Shown here piece after piece: positions 23,950-31,056 of a stretch of DNA of 43,907 bases. The notes beneath the pieces are model-generated. The model was not told the origin of the DNA. It did no database searches and saw nothing but the letters and a program-made list of their open reading frames with translations. The position numbers and the translations under genes were made by a program. The stretch spans positions 1 to 43,907 of the IMG/VR virus record IMGVR_UViG_3300037071_001703; one strand, given 5' to 3'. This stretch comes from a virus. Position 1 is the stretch's first letter; each line of letters begins with the position of its first letter.

Positions 23950-24020
23950 GGAGGGCTGGACGGCGGGAGTGGTAACCCGCCTCCAGGCCCATGACGAGCG
24001 CATCGTCTGTCCAGCCCTCC
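23950..24020 (+). ncRNA. Three-way-junction leader RNA (candidate cis-regulatory element)
   Basis: Starting about 10 bases after the -10, GGAGGGCTGGAC (23950-23961) is exactly complementary to GTCCAGCCCTCC (24009-24020). Enclosed are hairpin GGCGGG-8 bases-CCCGCC (23962-23981) and hairpin GACGA-GCGCA-TCGTC (23993-24007). This makes a closing helix with two side hairpins and an 11-base single strand between them. It ends 33 bases before the ATG of a small gene. It matches no riboswitch I know; a ribosomal-frame reading of this stretch gives nothing. Confidence 0.6.
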
Positions 24021-24052
24021 ACCACTCAACTACTAGAAAGGACACCCAACAC

Positions 24053-24268
24053 ATGTGGAACTACCGAGTTCTCCAGTACGCCGACTTCGCTGAAATCGTT
24101 GAGGTCTACTACAACGACGACGGTGACATCTATGCCTGGTCCCGCGCCAGCCTGGTCCAGGACAGCGTCAACGACCTGCTTCGTGACCTCGCGGCGATCC
24201 AACAGGCTTTCGCCGCCCCCATCCTCAAGATCGAGGACATGCCCGGAGGAGAGGAGGTGGCGTCATGA
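24053..24268 (+). CDS. Small protein behind the structured leader
   Basis: 71 residues; AAAGGA lies 11 bases before ATG 24053. WNYRVLQYADFAEIVEVYYN is a beta pattern followed by a helical part (VNDLLRDLAAIQQAF). Such short beta-alpha proteins are common in actinophage early regions. Its expression would be controlled by the promoter and leader above. It ends in ATGA with the next gene. Confidence 0.65.
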   Translation: MWNYRVLQYADFAEIVEVYYNDDGDIYAWSRASLVQDSVNDLLRDLAAIQQAFAAPILKIEDMPGGEEVAS

Positions 24269-24408
24269 TCACCAAGTACCAAGCCACCATCACGTTCGAC
24301 TTTGAGGTCGACACCGACGAGTGCGACGCCGAGGTGTTCGTCATCGACGCCTTGCCCGATCTGGTCGAGTTCGACTACACCCTCAACGTCAGCAGGGACC
24401 CACGATGA
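24265..24408 (+). CDS. Small beta-type protein
   Basis: 47 residues with a GAGGAGG ribosome site inside the preceding gene. ITKYQATITFDFEVDTDEC is amphipathic beta. ATGA overlaps on both sides put it in the same unit. Function unknown. Confidence 0.55.
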   Translation: MITKYQATITFDFEVDTDECDAEVFVIDALPDLVEFDYTLNVSRDPR

Positions 24409-24674
24409 GCGACCAACAGTTCTCACTCACCGATGGACTGTCCGAGCCATGCCCCCATGGCGTGGACCTCCACTACTTCATCTGCACCGTGTGTGGCAAC
24501 ACACCGGACCAGACCATTGCCACCACACGCGAGCGCACCTACACCCGCACGTTCACCGAGCGTGAGCAGCAGGTGCTCACCAACGCCCTGTTGGCGTACC
24601 GTCGAGGTGCCATCTTCAACCCCGACGAACTCGATGTGGTCGACGGCATCATCCGCGATGGGTGGTCGTCATGA
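24405..24674 (+). CDS. Small zinc-binding protein
   Basis: 89 residues. PCPHGVDLHYFICTVCGN near residues 15-32 offers Cys/His and a C-x2-C pair for one zinc. The rest is a polar helix (FTEREQQVLTNALLAYRRG) and an acidic end. Overlaps both neighbours by ATGA. Confidence 0.6.
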   Translation: MSDQQFSLTDGLSEPCPHGVDLHYFICTVCGNTPDQTIATTRERTYTRTFTEREQQVLTNALLAYRRGAIFNPDELDVVDGIIRDGWSS

Positions 24675-24751
24675 CCATGGGAATGATCGTCCCCATCATC
24701 ATCGGCCTCATCGCCGGGGTGTGCTTCGTCCTCCTGGTGGTGGGCGAATGA
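24671..24751 (+). CDS. Tiny membrane peptide
   Basis: 26 residues: MTMGMIVPIIIGLIAGVCFV and LLVVGE, a single hydrophobic helix. ATGA overlaps at both ends support translation. Possible membrane regulator or lysis helper; unproven. Confidence 0.45.
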   Translation: MTMGMIVPIIIGLIAGVCFVLLVVGE

Positions 24752-24798
24752 TGCGCTCGATCATCAAGTGGCTCATCCTCATGATGGGCGGTCAGTGA
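24748..24798 (+). CDS. Very short membrane-type peptide
   Basis: 16 residues (MMRSIIKWLILMMGGQ), between two coupled genes by ATGA and TGATG overlaps. It could be a real micropeptide or only a spacer that keeps ribosomes moving to the next gene. Confidence 0.3.
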   Translation: MMRSIIKWLILMMGGQ

Positions 24799-25196
24799 TG
24801 CTCGCCACCCCACATGAGATCCAGCAGGTGCTGTGGGCCAGGCTGCGTGACGGCACGGCTCAGAGCACCAACTGGGGCACGGCCATGGACAACAGCATCT
24901 GGCACGTCGGCACCCACACCTACATCAACGGCATCATGCTTCACGTCGACTTCGACTACGAGGGCATGTGGCTGCTTGAGGTGTGCCACCGTGACCCCGA
25001 CAACAGGGTCAACGACCCCACCCTCACCACCTGGCTGGCTGTCGCCACCACCACTGAGAAGGACCACTGGGCCTGGTACCCAGCCCCGCCTCAGCCGTTC
25101 TTCGGTCGCACCACCACAGCCTGGGACGTGATCGCCTGGGCCTGCGAGTGGTACAAGAACATCGACATGAGCAGGACCAACGATATTTCTTCCTGA
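24798..25196 (+). CDS. Hypothetical protein
   Basis: 132 residues in a TGATG overlap. It is Trp/His-rich (VLWARLRDG, SIWHVGTHTYINGIML, EKDHWAWYPAPP), with a compact beta-rich look and DVIAWACEWYKN at the end. Last gene of this unit; a new promoter starts 6 bases after its stop. No family recognised. Confidence 0.65.
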   Translation: MLATPHEIQQVLWARLRDGTAQSTNWGTAMDNSIWHVGTHTYINGIMLHVDFDYEGMWLLEVCHRDPDNRVNDPTLTTWLAVATTTEKDHWAWYPAPPQPFFGRTTTAWDVIAWACEWYKNIDMSRTNDISS

Positions 25197-25201
25197 GTAT
25201 G

Positions 25202-25230
25202 TTGTGATACCTGTGTATCGCCTGTACACT
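25202..25230 (+). promoter_or_regulatory. Promoter with full GATACC dyad
   Basis: TTGTGA, 17 bases, TACACT. GTGATACC at 25204-25211 and GGTATCAC at 25231-25238 form exact inverted half-sites flanking the -10. Bases 25206-25219 read GATACCTGTGTATC, which recurs reversed at 30963-30976. Confidence 0.88.
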
Positions 25231-25265
25231 GGTATCACACCCACCCACTACTCGAAAGGACTCTC

Positions 25266-25472
25266 ATGACACCCACACTTGCTCAGGCCCAACGGGCCGT
25301 CAACCTCCGCTTTGCCCGCCTCGACGTGAACGTCGGCCTGGTCGGCACCGATGAGGATGATGTGTTCATGGCTCGCGGCAAGGCCATCAGGGCCAGAGAC
25401 AACGGCTTCAATTGCACCATCAACCCCGGCGTGGTTCGCTTCGTCCGCTCGATCCCTGGGCGGCTGTCATGA
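25266..25472 (+). CDS. Small basic protein
   Basis: 68 residues right after the GAAAGGACTCTC ribosome site. LAQAQRAVNLRFARLDVNVG, then DDVFMARGKAIRARDNGF, is basic and helical, ending IPGRLS in ATGA overlap. Possibly nucleic-acid binding; no family recognised. Confidence 0.6.
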   Translation: MTPTLAQAQRAVNLRFARLDVNVGLVGTDEDDVFMARGKAIRARDNGFNCTINPGVVRFVRSIPGRLS

Positions 25473-25729
25473 TGAACCGACCTCAAGGCCCCACACCCGT
25501 GGGCCAACGCAACCGTGCTCAGACCATCAACGGCATCCGCTTCGACGGCCCCAGTGCCAGCGAGTGGGATGACATCACCACCACCCAACCTGAAAGGACT
25601 TCCATGACTGACAACCCCATCCAACGCGCCGATGCCCTCCGCTGGGCCACCTATGGTGACATGACCGACGCCGAGATTCGTGAGTACCTCGGCATCGAGG
25701 ACGACGACAACGACGACGACGACGACTGA
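25469..25729 (+). CDS. Small protein with an internal start site
   Basis: 86 residues from ATG 25469 (ATGA overlap). An in-frame ATG at 25604 has the local GAAAGGACTTCC ribosome site at ideal spacing and would yield a 41-residue product ending in a poly-Asp tail. The N-terminal part is Pro/Asn/Arg-rich; the C-terminal part (TDAEIREYLGIEDD) is acidic and helical. Both forms may be made from one gene. Confidence 0.55.
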   Translation: MMNRPQGPTPVGQRNRAQTINGIRFDGPSASEWDDITTTQPERTSMTDNPIQRADALRWATYGDMTDAEIREYLGIEDDDNDDDDD

Positions 25730-25735
25730 CTCACT

Positions 25736-25819
25736 GGGCCAGATGGACAATGGTGTCCAACAGACTGTAACTCTGCCGCTATTGCAGCACCGGGGGTTCG
25801 ATTCCCTCCTGGCCCACCA
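25736..25819 (+). tRNA. tRNA-Tyr (GTA), CCA encoded
   Basis: 84 bases. Acceptor GGGCCAG pairs fully with CTGGCCC, then A and encoded CCA. D stem GGAC/GTCC; anticodon arm CAGA-CTGTAAC-TCTG, anticodon GTA; a longer variable arm holds TGC/GCA, as in bacterial tRNA-Tyr; T arm GGGGG-TTCGATT-CCCTC. Base 27 pairs poorly. It is the only tRNA seen, lying seven bases after the poly-Asp gene and before a phage promoter. Confidence 0.88.
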
Positions 25820-25838
25820 CAATTTAATCACCAACACG

Positions 25839-25867
25839 TTGTGTTACCATGCTATGCCCTGTATACT
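25839..25867 (+). promoter_or_regulatory. Promoter after the tRNA
   Basis: TTGTGT, 17 bases beginning TACC, TATACT, followed by GGTAAGACACC. The half-sites GTTACC and CTATG lean to the GATACC pattern but are diverged. Confidence 0.8.
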
Positions 25868-25907
25868 GGTAAGACACCAACCAACCAGAGCCGATAGGAG
25901 GCCCACC

Positions 25908-26963
25908 ATGTCCACACCCACTTCCGCACTCACCGCTGAGTACAAGAAAGTCATCCCCGCCAAGTTCGTGACCAAGCGCGACGGCAAGCCGATGGCCTGT
26001 ATGACCTGCGGCAACGATCTCGTCATGGGCGCCTCGTACGCCGCCACCAACGGCGACGGCTGGGTGAGCTACTGCTCCGCCTGCGCCTCCTCCCCCCTCG
26101 CCCAGGTCGCTGGCCTGGTCAGCCGTGTCGAGGCCCTCGTCGCCCCCCTGGGTGATGACGTGCCCACCGAGGTGACCACCCTGGTCCTCGCGGCCAGCCC
26201 CCTGATCGGCACCGTCCTCGGTGGCGACACCACCAACTGGCTGGGCGCCAAGCGTCTCCTCCTCTCCATCCGCGAGCAGGTCGGCATCGCCAACAAGAAC
26301 CAGCGTGCCATCGCCGCTGCCGATGCCCAGGTCAACGATCCCCTGTACCAGGCTCTCAAGGCTGTTGCCGGTGGCCTCAACTGCCGTGACGCCGCCAATG
26401 CCAACAGCCTGCTCGACGGCTGGAATCGCTTCGGCTCCCTGACCGAGCGCCAGCAGGCATGGGCCGAGAAGCTCACCGCTCCTGCTGCTCCCCCGGTCGC
26501 CAACGGCCTGTACGTCTGCACCCTCGACGGTGTGATCCGCAAGGTGTACACCACACAGAACGGCAACGCCGGGGTCAAGCGGCTCAGTGTCATCAACGGC
26601 AAGGGCAGCTTCAACTACGAGAAGGGTGGCGTCGCCATCGTTCGCGGTGGCCTGGCCTCCGGTGCGGTTCGCATCCTCACCCAGGCCGAGGCCCAGGCGT
26701 TCGGCCGTCAGTACAGCTTCTGTGTCAACTGCGCCATCACCCTGACCGACGACCGTTCGCTCGCTGCGGGCTACGGCGAGACGTGCGCTGGCAACAACGG
26801 CTGGTTCTACCCGAACAAGGCCGAGGCTGCCGAGATGTTGGCCCGCCCAGCCGGTGTGCTCATGGCCCCGCCTGCCGGCCCCGCGGTCAACCTGCCTGCC
26901 CCGGTCAGCCCCCAGCAGGAGCGTGCCGAGTACGAGGCCCGCGCCGAGTTCGGCCTCAACTGA
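25908..26963 (+). CDS. Zinc-binding protein with DUF6011-like tail
   Basis: 351 residues; AGGAGG site. An N-terminal zinc pair, CMTCGNDL (near 31) with YCSACASS (near 56), is followed by a long helical middle (VEALVAPLGDD, AKRLLLSIREQVGIANK). A beta domain has GLYVCTLDGVIRKVY. Near 285 comes FCVNCAITLTDDRSLAAGYG, then ETCAGN, close to the C-x2-C, LTD-x-x-S, G-x-G-x-x-C pattern of DUF6011. Actinobacterial phages use it in early proteins; zinc ribbon plus DUF6011 hints at nucleic acid binding. Confidence 0.65.
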   Translation: MSTPTSALTAEYKKVIPAKFVTKRDGKPMACMTCGNDLVMGASYAATNGDGWVSYCSACASSPLAQVAGLVSRVEALVAPLGDDVPTEVTTLVLAASPLIGTVLGGDTTNWLGAKRLLLSIREQVGIANKNQRAIAAADAQVNDPLYQALKAVAGGLNCRDAANANSLLDGWNRFGSLTERQQAWAEKLTAPAAPPVANGLYVCTLDGVIRKVYTTQNGNAGVKRLSVINGKGSFNYEKGGVAIVRGGLASGAVRILTQAEAQAFGRQYSFCVNCAITLTDDRSLAAGYGETCAGNNGWFYPNKAEAAEMLARPAGVLMAPPAGPAVNLPAPVSPQQERAEYEARAEFGLN

Positions 26964-26975
26964 TCCCCCTGTTAC

Positions 26976-27015
26976 GCCGGTATCACAACCTCTGCCAGTA
27001 GGTTGTGATACCGGC
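26976..27015. promoter_or_regulatory. Perfect 16-bp palindrome with GATACC half-sites
   Basis: GCCGGTATCACAACCT, 8 bases, AGGTTGTGATACCGGC. The right arm contains the -35 of the promoter at 27003. As RNA it could end the previous transcript; as DNA it is a strong candidate operator. One element may do both. Confidence 0.75.
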
Positions 27016-27031
27016 CCACACCCTGTACACT
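27003..27031 (+). promoter_or_regulatory. Promoter of the helicase unit
   Basis: TTGTGA, 17 bases beginning TACC, TACACT, then GGTACTACACC. It drives the 51-residue gene and probably the helicase. Confidence 0.85.
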
Positions 27032-27063
27032 GGTACTACACCACGAACGAAAGAGCACCCGAC

Positions 27064-27219
27064 ATGAGTAACGCAACCGGCCCCTTCTACCGCCCTGATG
27101 GCGACGAGTATGTCATCGCCCTCGACGGTGCTGTCCGCTTCACCGGCTTCAACGCCTTCACCAACCCCCGCCCCGTGCGTAAGGCCCCCAAGGGCCGAGG
27201 TCGCTTCGCTGGCGTCTGA
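27064..27219 (+). CDS. Small hypothetical protein upstream of the helicase
   Basis: 51 residues, first gene behind the promoter at 27003. YRPDGDEYVIALDGAVRFTG could form a beta hairpin; the end (RPVRKAPKGRGRFAGV) is basic. 36 bases before the helicase ATG. Confidence 0.6.
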   Translation: MSNATGPFYRPDGDEYVIALDGAVRFTGFNAFTNPRPVRKAPKGRGRFAGV

Positions 27220-27255
27220 TCCAACCACAACCCGTTCCGATAGGAGGAACCCCAC

Positions 27256-28926
27256 ATGTCACTGTTCAAGTCCAACATCACGCAGGCTGCCACCCAGGCC
27301 CTCGCCAGCGTGATCGTTCCCCCCACCCCTCTGATCATCATCCCCGGCCTGGGCGCCGACAACGTGCTCGCCGCGTCCAAGGCCCTCGCCGCCATCGCCC
27401 ATCCCCAGGGCATGCTGCGGCCCTTCCTGCCCCACCAGGCCGCTGCCTACCTCTACGCCCGTGACAGCATCGCCCGCTGGGGCTGCTCGCTCATCGGTGA
27501 CGACATGGGCATGGGCAAGACGCAAGTCCTGCTGGCGCTGGTTGCCGATTCAGTCGCCAACGGTGGCTACGCCGTCATGGTCGCCCCTCCGGTGTGCAAG
27601 GCGGGCTACCAGGCCGACCTGCAAGCGGCCTTCCCGGCGCTCCGGTTCCACCACCTCTACGGGCGCAAGGCTGACTTCGCCAACCTGCCCACGGCCGACA
27701 TCTACTTCATCTCCGATGACGCCCTCACCATGAAGGCGTGGCTTGTCGAGTCGGCCCCGGCCAAGCAGCTCCCGGTGATCAACGCCTTCGCTGCTGGCGC
27801 CACCATCGTCGTCCGTGATGAGATCCACCGTGACAAGGGCAACGAGGACAAGCCCAGCGCCAGGGCCAAGGTCATGCTCGCCCTGGGCGCAGCGATGAGA
27901 GCCAACAACAGGCCCATCATCGGTGCCACCGGCACGATCCTGACCAACAAGCCCGTCGAGGCGTTCACGCCTCTCCAGATCCTGGGTGGCGAGGCTCTCG
28001 TCAAGGCCATCACGCCCGGTGGCAAGTCTGTTCGCTCGTTCCTCTACCGCTACTGCGGTGCGGCCGACAACGGCTACGGCTGGTCCTACAAGGGCGTCGA
28101 CATGGACCGCATGGGCGAGCTGCATGAGTACCTGCGGCGCACTGTCTACGTGCGTCGAGAGAAGGGTGATCTTGGTGAAGCACTCCCGCACAGCGGCTGG
28201 ATCATCAAGCCCATCGCCCTCAACGGTGTGCTCGACCGCTACCAGGCCCTTGAAGACGACTTCCGAGGCGTGGTGCTCCAGGAGAAGGGGCCAGAGGCGA
28301 TGTGGCGTGCAGCCCGCGCTGAGGCCATGAACCGGATGATGGCGATGTGGCAGGAGGCTGGCCGAGCCAAGGCTCAGGTCACCGTCGAGTACGTCAAGGA
28401 CTTGGTCGACCAGGGCCGCAAGGTCGTCCTGTTCTACTACCACAAGAGCGTGCAAGAGGCTCTGATCGTCGGCCTGTTGAAGGCCAAGATCGAGCTGACG
28501 GTCATCGACGGATCGATCACGGGCCAGGCCCGTGAGGACGCCATCGAAGACTTCCAGAACGGCACGCCCAGTGTCCTGGTGGCTCAGATCAAGGCGGCTG
28601 GTGTCGGCGTGACGCTCACCGCTGCTGCTGACGCCGTCTTCGTCCAGGTGCCCTGGTCGGCCGGTGACCTCAAGCAGGCTGCCGACCGCATCCTCCGGGT
28701 CGATGACCGCACACGCCAGCGGGCCATCGATGGCGAGGCCATCACATGGCACGTCCTCCAGGCTGCCAAGGCCAACGGCGACGCCACGTTCGACATGGCG
28801 ATCTGGGATGTCCTGGAGCGCAAGGCCATGGTCTGTGACGCTGTCAACGCGGGCCAGCCAGTCACGATGTCTGACGAGTCGATCATGCGTCAGGCCCTCG
28901 ACCAGTGGTTCGCCAACGGATCATGA
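27256..28926 (+). CDS. SNF2/superfamily 2 DNA-dependent ATPase (helicase)
   Basis: 556 residues; ribosome site TAGGAGGA. Walker A DDMGMGKTQ (82-90) sits after an LPHQAAAYLYARD Q-motif-like segment. The Walker B box is DEIH (188-191) and motif III GATGTIL (223-229). The second RecA lobe shows KVVLFYYHKSV, LTVIDGSITG, GVGVTLTAAADAVFVQVPW and the arginine motif QAADRILRVDDR. The D-x-M-G-x-GKT and the last motif are typical of SNF2-type translocases used in phage replication, recombination or transcription. It lacks a bromo/chromo domain and is shorter than most SNF2 proteins. Confidence 0.88.
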   Translation: MSLFKSNITQAATQALASVIVPPTPLIIIPGLGADNVLAASKALAAIAHPQGMLRPFLPHQAAAYLYARDSIARWGCSLIGDDMGMGKTQVLLALVADSVANGGYAVMVAPPVCKAGYQADLQAAFPALRFHHLYGRKADFANLPTADIYFISDDALTMKAWLVESAPAKQLPVINAFAAGATIVVRDEIHRDKGNEDKPSARAKVMLALGAAMRANNRPIIGATGTILTNKPVEAFTPLQILGGEALVKAITPGGKSVRSFLYRYCGAADNGYGWSYKGVDMDRMGELHEYLRRTVYVRREKGDLGEALPHSGWIIKPIALNGVLDRYQALEDDFRGVVLQEKGPEAMWRAARAEAMNRMMAMWQEAGRAKAQVTVEYVKDLVDQGRKVVLFYYHKSVQEALIVGLLKAKIELTVIDGSITGQAREDAIEDFQNGTPSVLVAQIKAAGVGVTLTAAADAVFVQVPWSAGDLKQAADRILRVDDRTRQRAIDGEAITWHVLQAAKANGDATFDMAIWDVLERKAMVCDAVNAGQPVTMSDESIMRQALDQWFANGS

Positions 28927-28933
28927 CCAACAC

Positions 28934-28959
28934 GGGGGGCGCCCAACCGGGCGCTCCCC
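28934..28959 (+). terminator. Hairpin after the helicase
   Basis: GGGGGGCGCCC, AACC loop, GGGCGCTCCCC: 11 bp with one G.T pair, eight bases after the helicase stop and 28 before the next ATG. No U run follows, so it may lower rather than stop read-through. Confidence 0.5.
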
Positions 28960-28987
28960 TCCAACCCACAACAACAGAAAGAGACCA

Positions 28988-29422
28988 ATGACCACCTACA
29001 CCATCACCATCGAGGCCACGCTCGACGCGGCCGACCAGGCCGAAGCCCTGGATCAGCTCACCGAGTGGCTGACCGACCCCAACAACGTCCTCAACAACAC
29101 GGTCATCGTGGACACCGACGCCGACCGTGAAGCGGCCTGGACTGAGCACTACGAAGCCGAGGACTTCATCGACATCGTCACCGCCTACGAATCGCCCGAG
29201 ATCCAGGCGTACCGCAACGGCGGCACCCTCTACCTCGATGAGATGTTGGCCCCCGTCGACATCGAGCGCCAACAGGCCGAGGATGAGGCCATCGATCACA
29301 TCGAGGACGCCCTCGCCAAGGCCCAGCACCAGGGCTACACCCAGGGCTACCAGGCCGGTGTCAACGCCGCCCTCACGGGCATCGCCAACAGGCTCGACCA
29401 GTTGCGCCACGACCTGCGCTGA
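28988..29422 (+). CDS. Hypothetical acidic protein, end of the helicase unit
   Basis: 144 residues. Beta start (TYTITIEATLDAADQAEALD), then acidic helices (IERQQAEDEAIDHIEDALAK) and a C-terminal helix with YTQGYQAGVNAALTG. Last gene before the strong terminator, so it closes the 19.6-29.4 kb forward block. No family recognised. Confidence 0.65.
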   Translation: MTTYTITIEATLDAADQAEALDQLTEWLTDPNNVLNNTVIVDTDADREAAWTEHYEAEDFIDIVTAYESPEIQAYRNGGTLYLDEMLAPVDIERQQAEDEAIDHIEDALAKAQHQGYTQGYQAGVNAALTGIANRLDQLRHDLR

Positions 29423-29447
29423 TAGCCTGACCACACTCATCACGAGG

Positions 29448-29483
29448 ACAAAGCCCCTCTCCATCACTGGAGGGGGGCTTTGT
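29448..29483 (+). terminator. Strong intrinsic terminator
   Basis: 16-bp stem (one T.G pair) ACAAAGCCCCTCTCCA / TGGAGGGGGGCTTTGT with a TCAC loop, 25 bases after the last gene of the block. The arm runs in T-rich sequence. Confidence 0.85.
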
Positions 29484-30293
29484 TACGCGCCCCCCTTCAA
29501 TCACTGTCTGGTCTGTCCAACCTGCCCAAGCGCAGCTCAAACGCTTTTGGGGCCAGCCCAGTAATCGGCCCAAGCTGTACTCCCCAGGTCAGACCATACC
29601 CCCATATGCCCTTAGCCACCATCACCACACGCGGCCTTAAGTCCGCGGCTATGCGGTACAACAACCTCTCCCTTCCCCCAAGGCCACCAAGTCGGCGGCC
29701 CTGAGCGTGAGCGTCCAAGCTCATCAGAGTAGCCATGTAGGCAGTCACTGTGGTCACCATGGCCGTACTAGTTGCTAGTCAGCCGACCATACCCCCTCCG
29801 AAAATACAGACAGTTGGGCCTGTCTGTGCCCCTCATTAGCCACTGACGTGCCTAATCCATACCTCGCTAAGCGCTTGAGTTGCTAGCGTTAGCAACTCAA
29901 AGCCATACACAGGTATGGCCAACGGCCATACCGCTGTCAACTCGTTCACCCCAAAAGCGACCACCCGCCCACTACCCCACCATTAAGGTCGCTGGGCCGG
30001 GGGCACCCGGCGTAACCTTCGGGAGTGGTTTGAGGCTATAAAATAGAGCCAGTAGTGCATGAAATGGGGGGTTTATACCCTAAAAGTCCTGCGTGACACC
30101 ACTTTTCCTGTTCAGGGATGGCTGTGAGATGGATACCTCTCTATACCTCTGTAGAGGGAAGTCAGCTCTCAGGGGCGCCAAAAGGGCGTTCCGAGATGAG
30201 AAGGCGCCGCGTAGTGGTGTTGGTGGTAGTGATCTCTAAGAGATTGAGGCCCTCAGAGGCACTCAGTTGCTAATCGTGTGATACCATGGCGCC
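29484..30293. other. 0.8-kb region without a confident gene: palindromes and ATACC boxes
   Basis: No frame here has both normal codon use and a ribosome site. It holds CCATACC boxes at 29594, 29787, 29857 and 29926 with inverted GGTATGG at 29912; palindromes ACTAG-TTG-CTAGT (29767), ACAGACAG/CTGTCTGT (29806-29827), TTGAGTTGCTA/TAGCAACTCAA (29875-29900), CCATAC-ACAG-GTATGG (29903-29918), GGTATGGCC/GGCCATACC (29912-29932) and GCCGGG/CCCGGC (29996-30011); an AT-rich stretch (GGCTATAAAATAG, 30033-30045); more ATACC boxes at 30075, 30132 and 30143; and GTGATACC at 30278. This looks like an origin, an immunity/control region, or both. Confidence 0.6.
29875..29900. repeat. Palindrome with GTTGCTA half-sites
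   Basis: TTGAGTTGCTA, GCGT, TAGCAACTCAA: 11-bp perfect arms. The half-site GTTGCTA also occurs at about 10947, 19566, 29771 and 30266, all outside genes or at gene starts. Confidence 0.6.
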
Positions 30294-30953
30294 ATGAGTA
30301 GCAACAAGAAGGCGATAGTCCACTTCGGCAGCGATGAGCTGGGGATTCTCTGCAAGCGTGGGATGGAGGCTGGGAAGGCGATGGCCGTGTCGTGGGAGGC
30401 GGTGACGTGTAGGAAGTGCCGGGGGGCCAGTTTGGAGGCCGCTGGGTTGTCGGACGAGGTGGTTGTCGGGTGGTTGGAGAGCAGGGTGGCGCCCAACCGG
30501 CAGTGGAAGGCCAAACTCGCTCAGCGACAGCGTGAGATGGACCAGTGGAGGCGGCGCTGTGAGCGTGAAGAGGGCAGGATGCTGGACGAGTTGGGGGGCG
30601 CCCTCCTGACTGCGGACGGCAACGTGATGGCCACTGTCGGTGTTGTGGGGGAAGAGGCGCGGTGGCCGAGGGCGACGAAGAGGTTGAAGGTGCTGAGCAA
30701 GGCGAGCCTCGACTGGATGGAGGTGGTCGTCTACCTGGTGCGTGACGCCGAGCTGTATCGGGTCAGGGTGACGTGGCGCGACGTGCTGGTGGGTGGCAGG
30801 CAGGTGACAGTTGACGAGGGGCTGGACATGGAGGTGGACGGCTACAGCCACGACCGGCTCGTGGCGATGTGGTTGGAGGGGGCGGCAGCGGCGGGGCGGC
30901 GGTACGAAGAGAAGATGGCTGAGATGGAGGCGATCGAAGACCTGCTCAGATAG
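30294..30953 (+). CDS. Hypothetical protein with unlike codon use
   Basis: 219 residues. It has one Cys pair (VTCRKCRGAS) and then long basic helices (QWKAKLAQRQREMDQWRRR, AAAAGRRYEEKMAEMEAIED). Third positions prefer G over C, unlike its neighbours, suggesting a different origin. It begins 9 bases after a GTGATACC box, with no good ribosome site. The C-x2-C, a nearby GLSDEVVVGWLES helix and the basic helix suggest DNA or RNA binding, so it could even be the factor acting on the adjacent boxes. That is speculative. Confidence 0.6.
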   Translation: MSSNKKAIVHFGSDELGILCKRGMEAGKAMAVSWEAVTCRKCRGASLEAAGLSDEVVVGWLESRVAPNRQWKAKLAQRQREMDQWRRRCEREEGRMLDELGGALLTADGNVMATVGVVGEEARWPRATKRLKVLSKASLDWMEVVVYLVRDAELYRVRVTWRDVLVGGRQVTVDEGLDMEVDGYSHDRLVAMWLEGAAAAGRRYEEKMAEMEAIEDLLR

Positions 30954-30960
30954 GGCGCCG

Positions 30961-30978
30961 CTGATACACAGGTATCAG
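30961..30978. promoter_or_regulatory. GATACACAGGTATC operator-like palindrome
   Basis: CTGATACACAGGTATCAG follows the stop of the 219-residue gene by 7 bases. Its 14-base core is the exact complement of the core in the promoter at 25202, and its 12-base centre ATACACAGGTAT is repeated at 29905-29916. Confidence 0.65.
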
Positions 30979-31028
30979 AGAGTGGGCGCTCTCTTAGCGA
31001 TCTTTAGGTGCTGTAATGTCAAACTCGT

Positions 31029-31051
31029 CCTGGCCACCCCAACTGGCCAGG
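31029..31051. terminator. Terminator-like hairpin (first of two)
   Basis: CCTGGCCA, 7 bases, TGGCCAGG, between convergent genes ending at 30953 and 31097. Confidence 0.55.
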
Positions 31052-31056
31052 GCAAC

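Noticed and set aside
29497-29760. 87-codon reverse frame in the control region
   Set aside because: No ribosome site, weak third-position bias and it crosses palindromes and boxes; kept only as a possibility.
30118-30273. 51-codon forward frame in the control region
   Set aside because: No ribosome site, and the protein is a low-complexity Arg/Val string.
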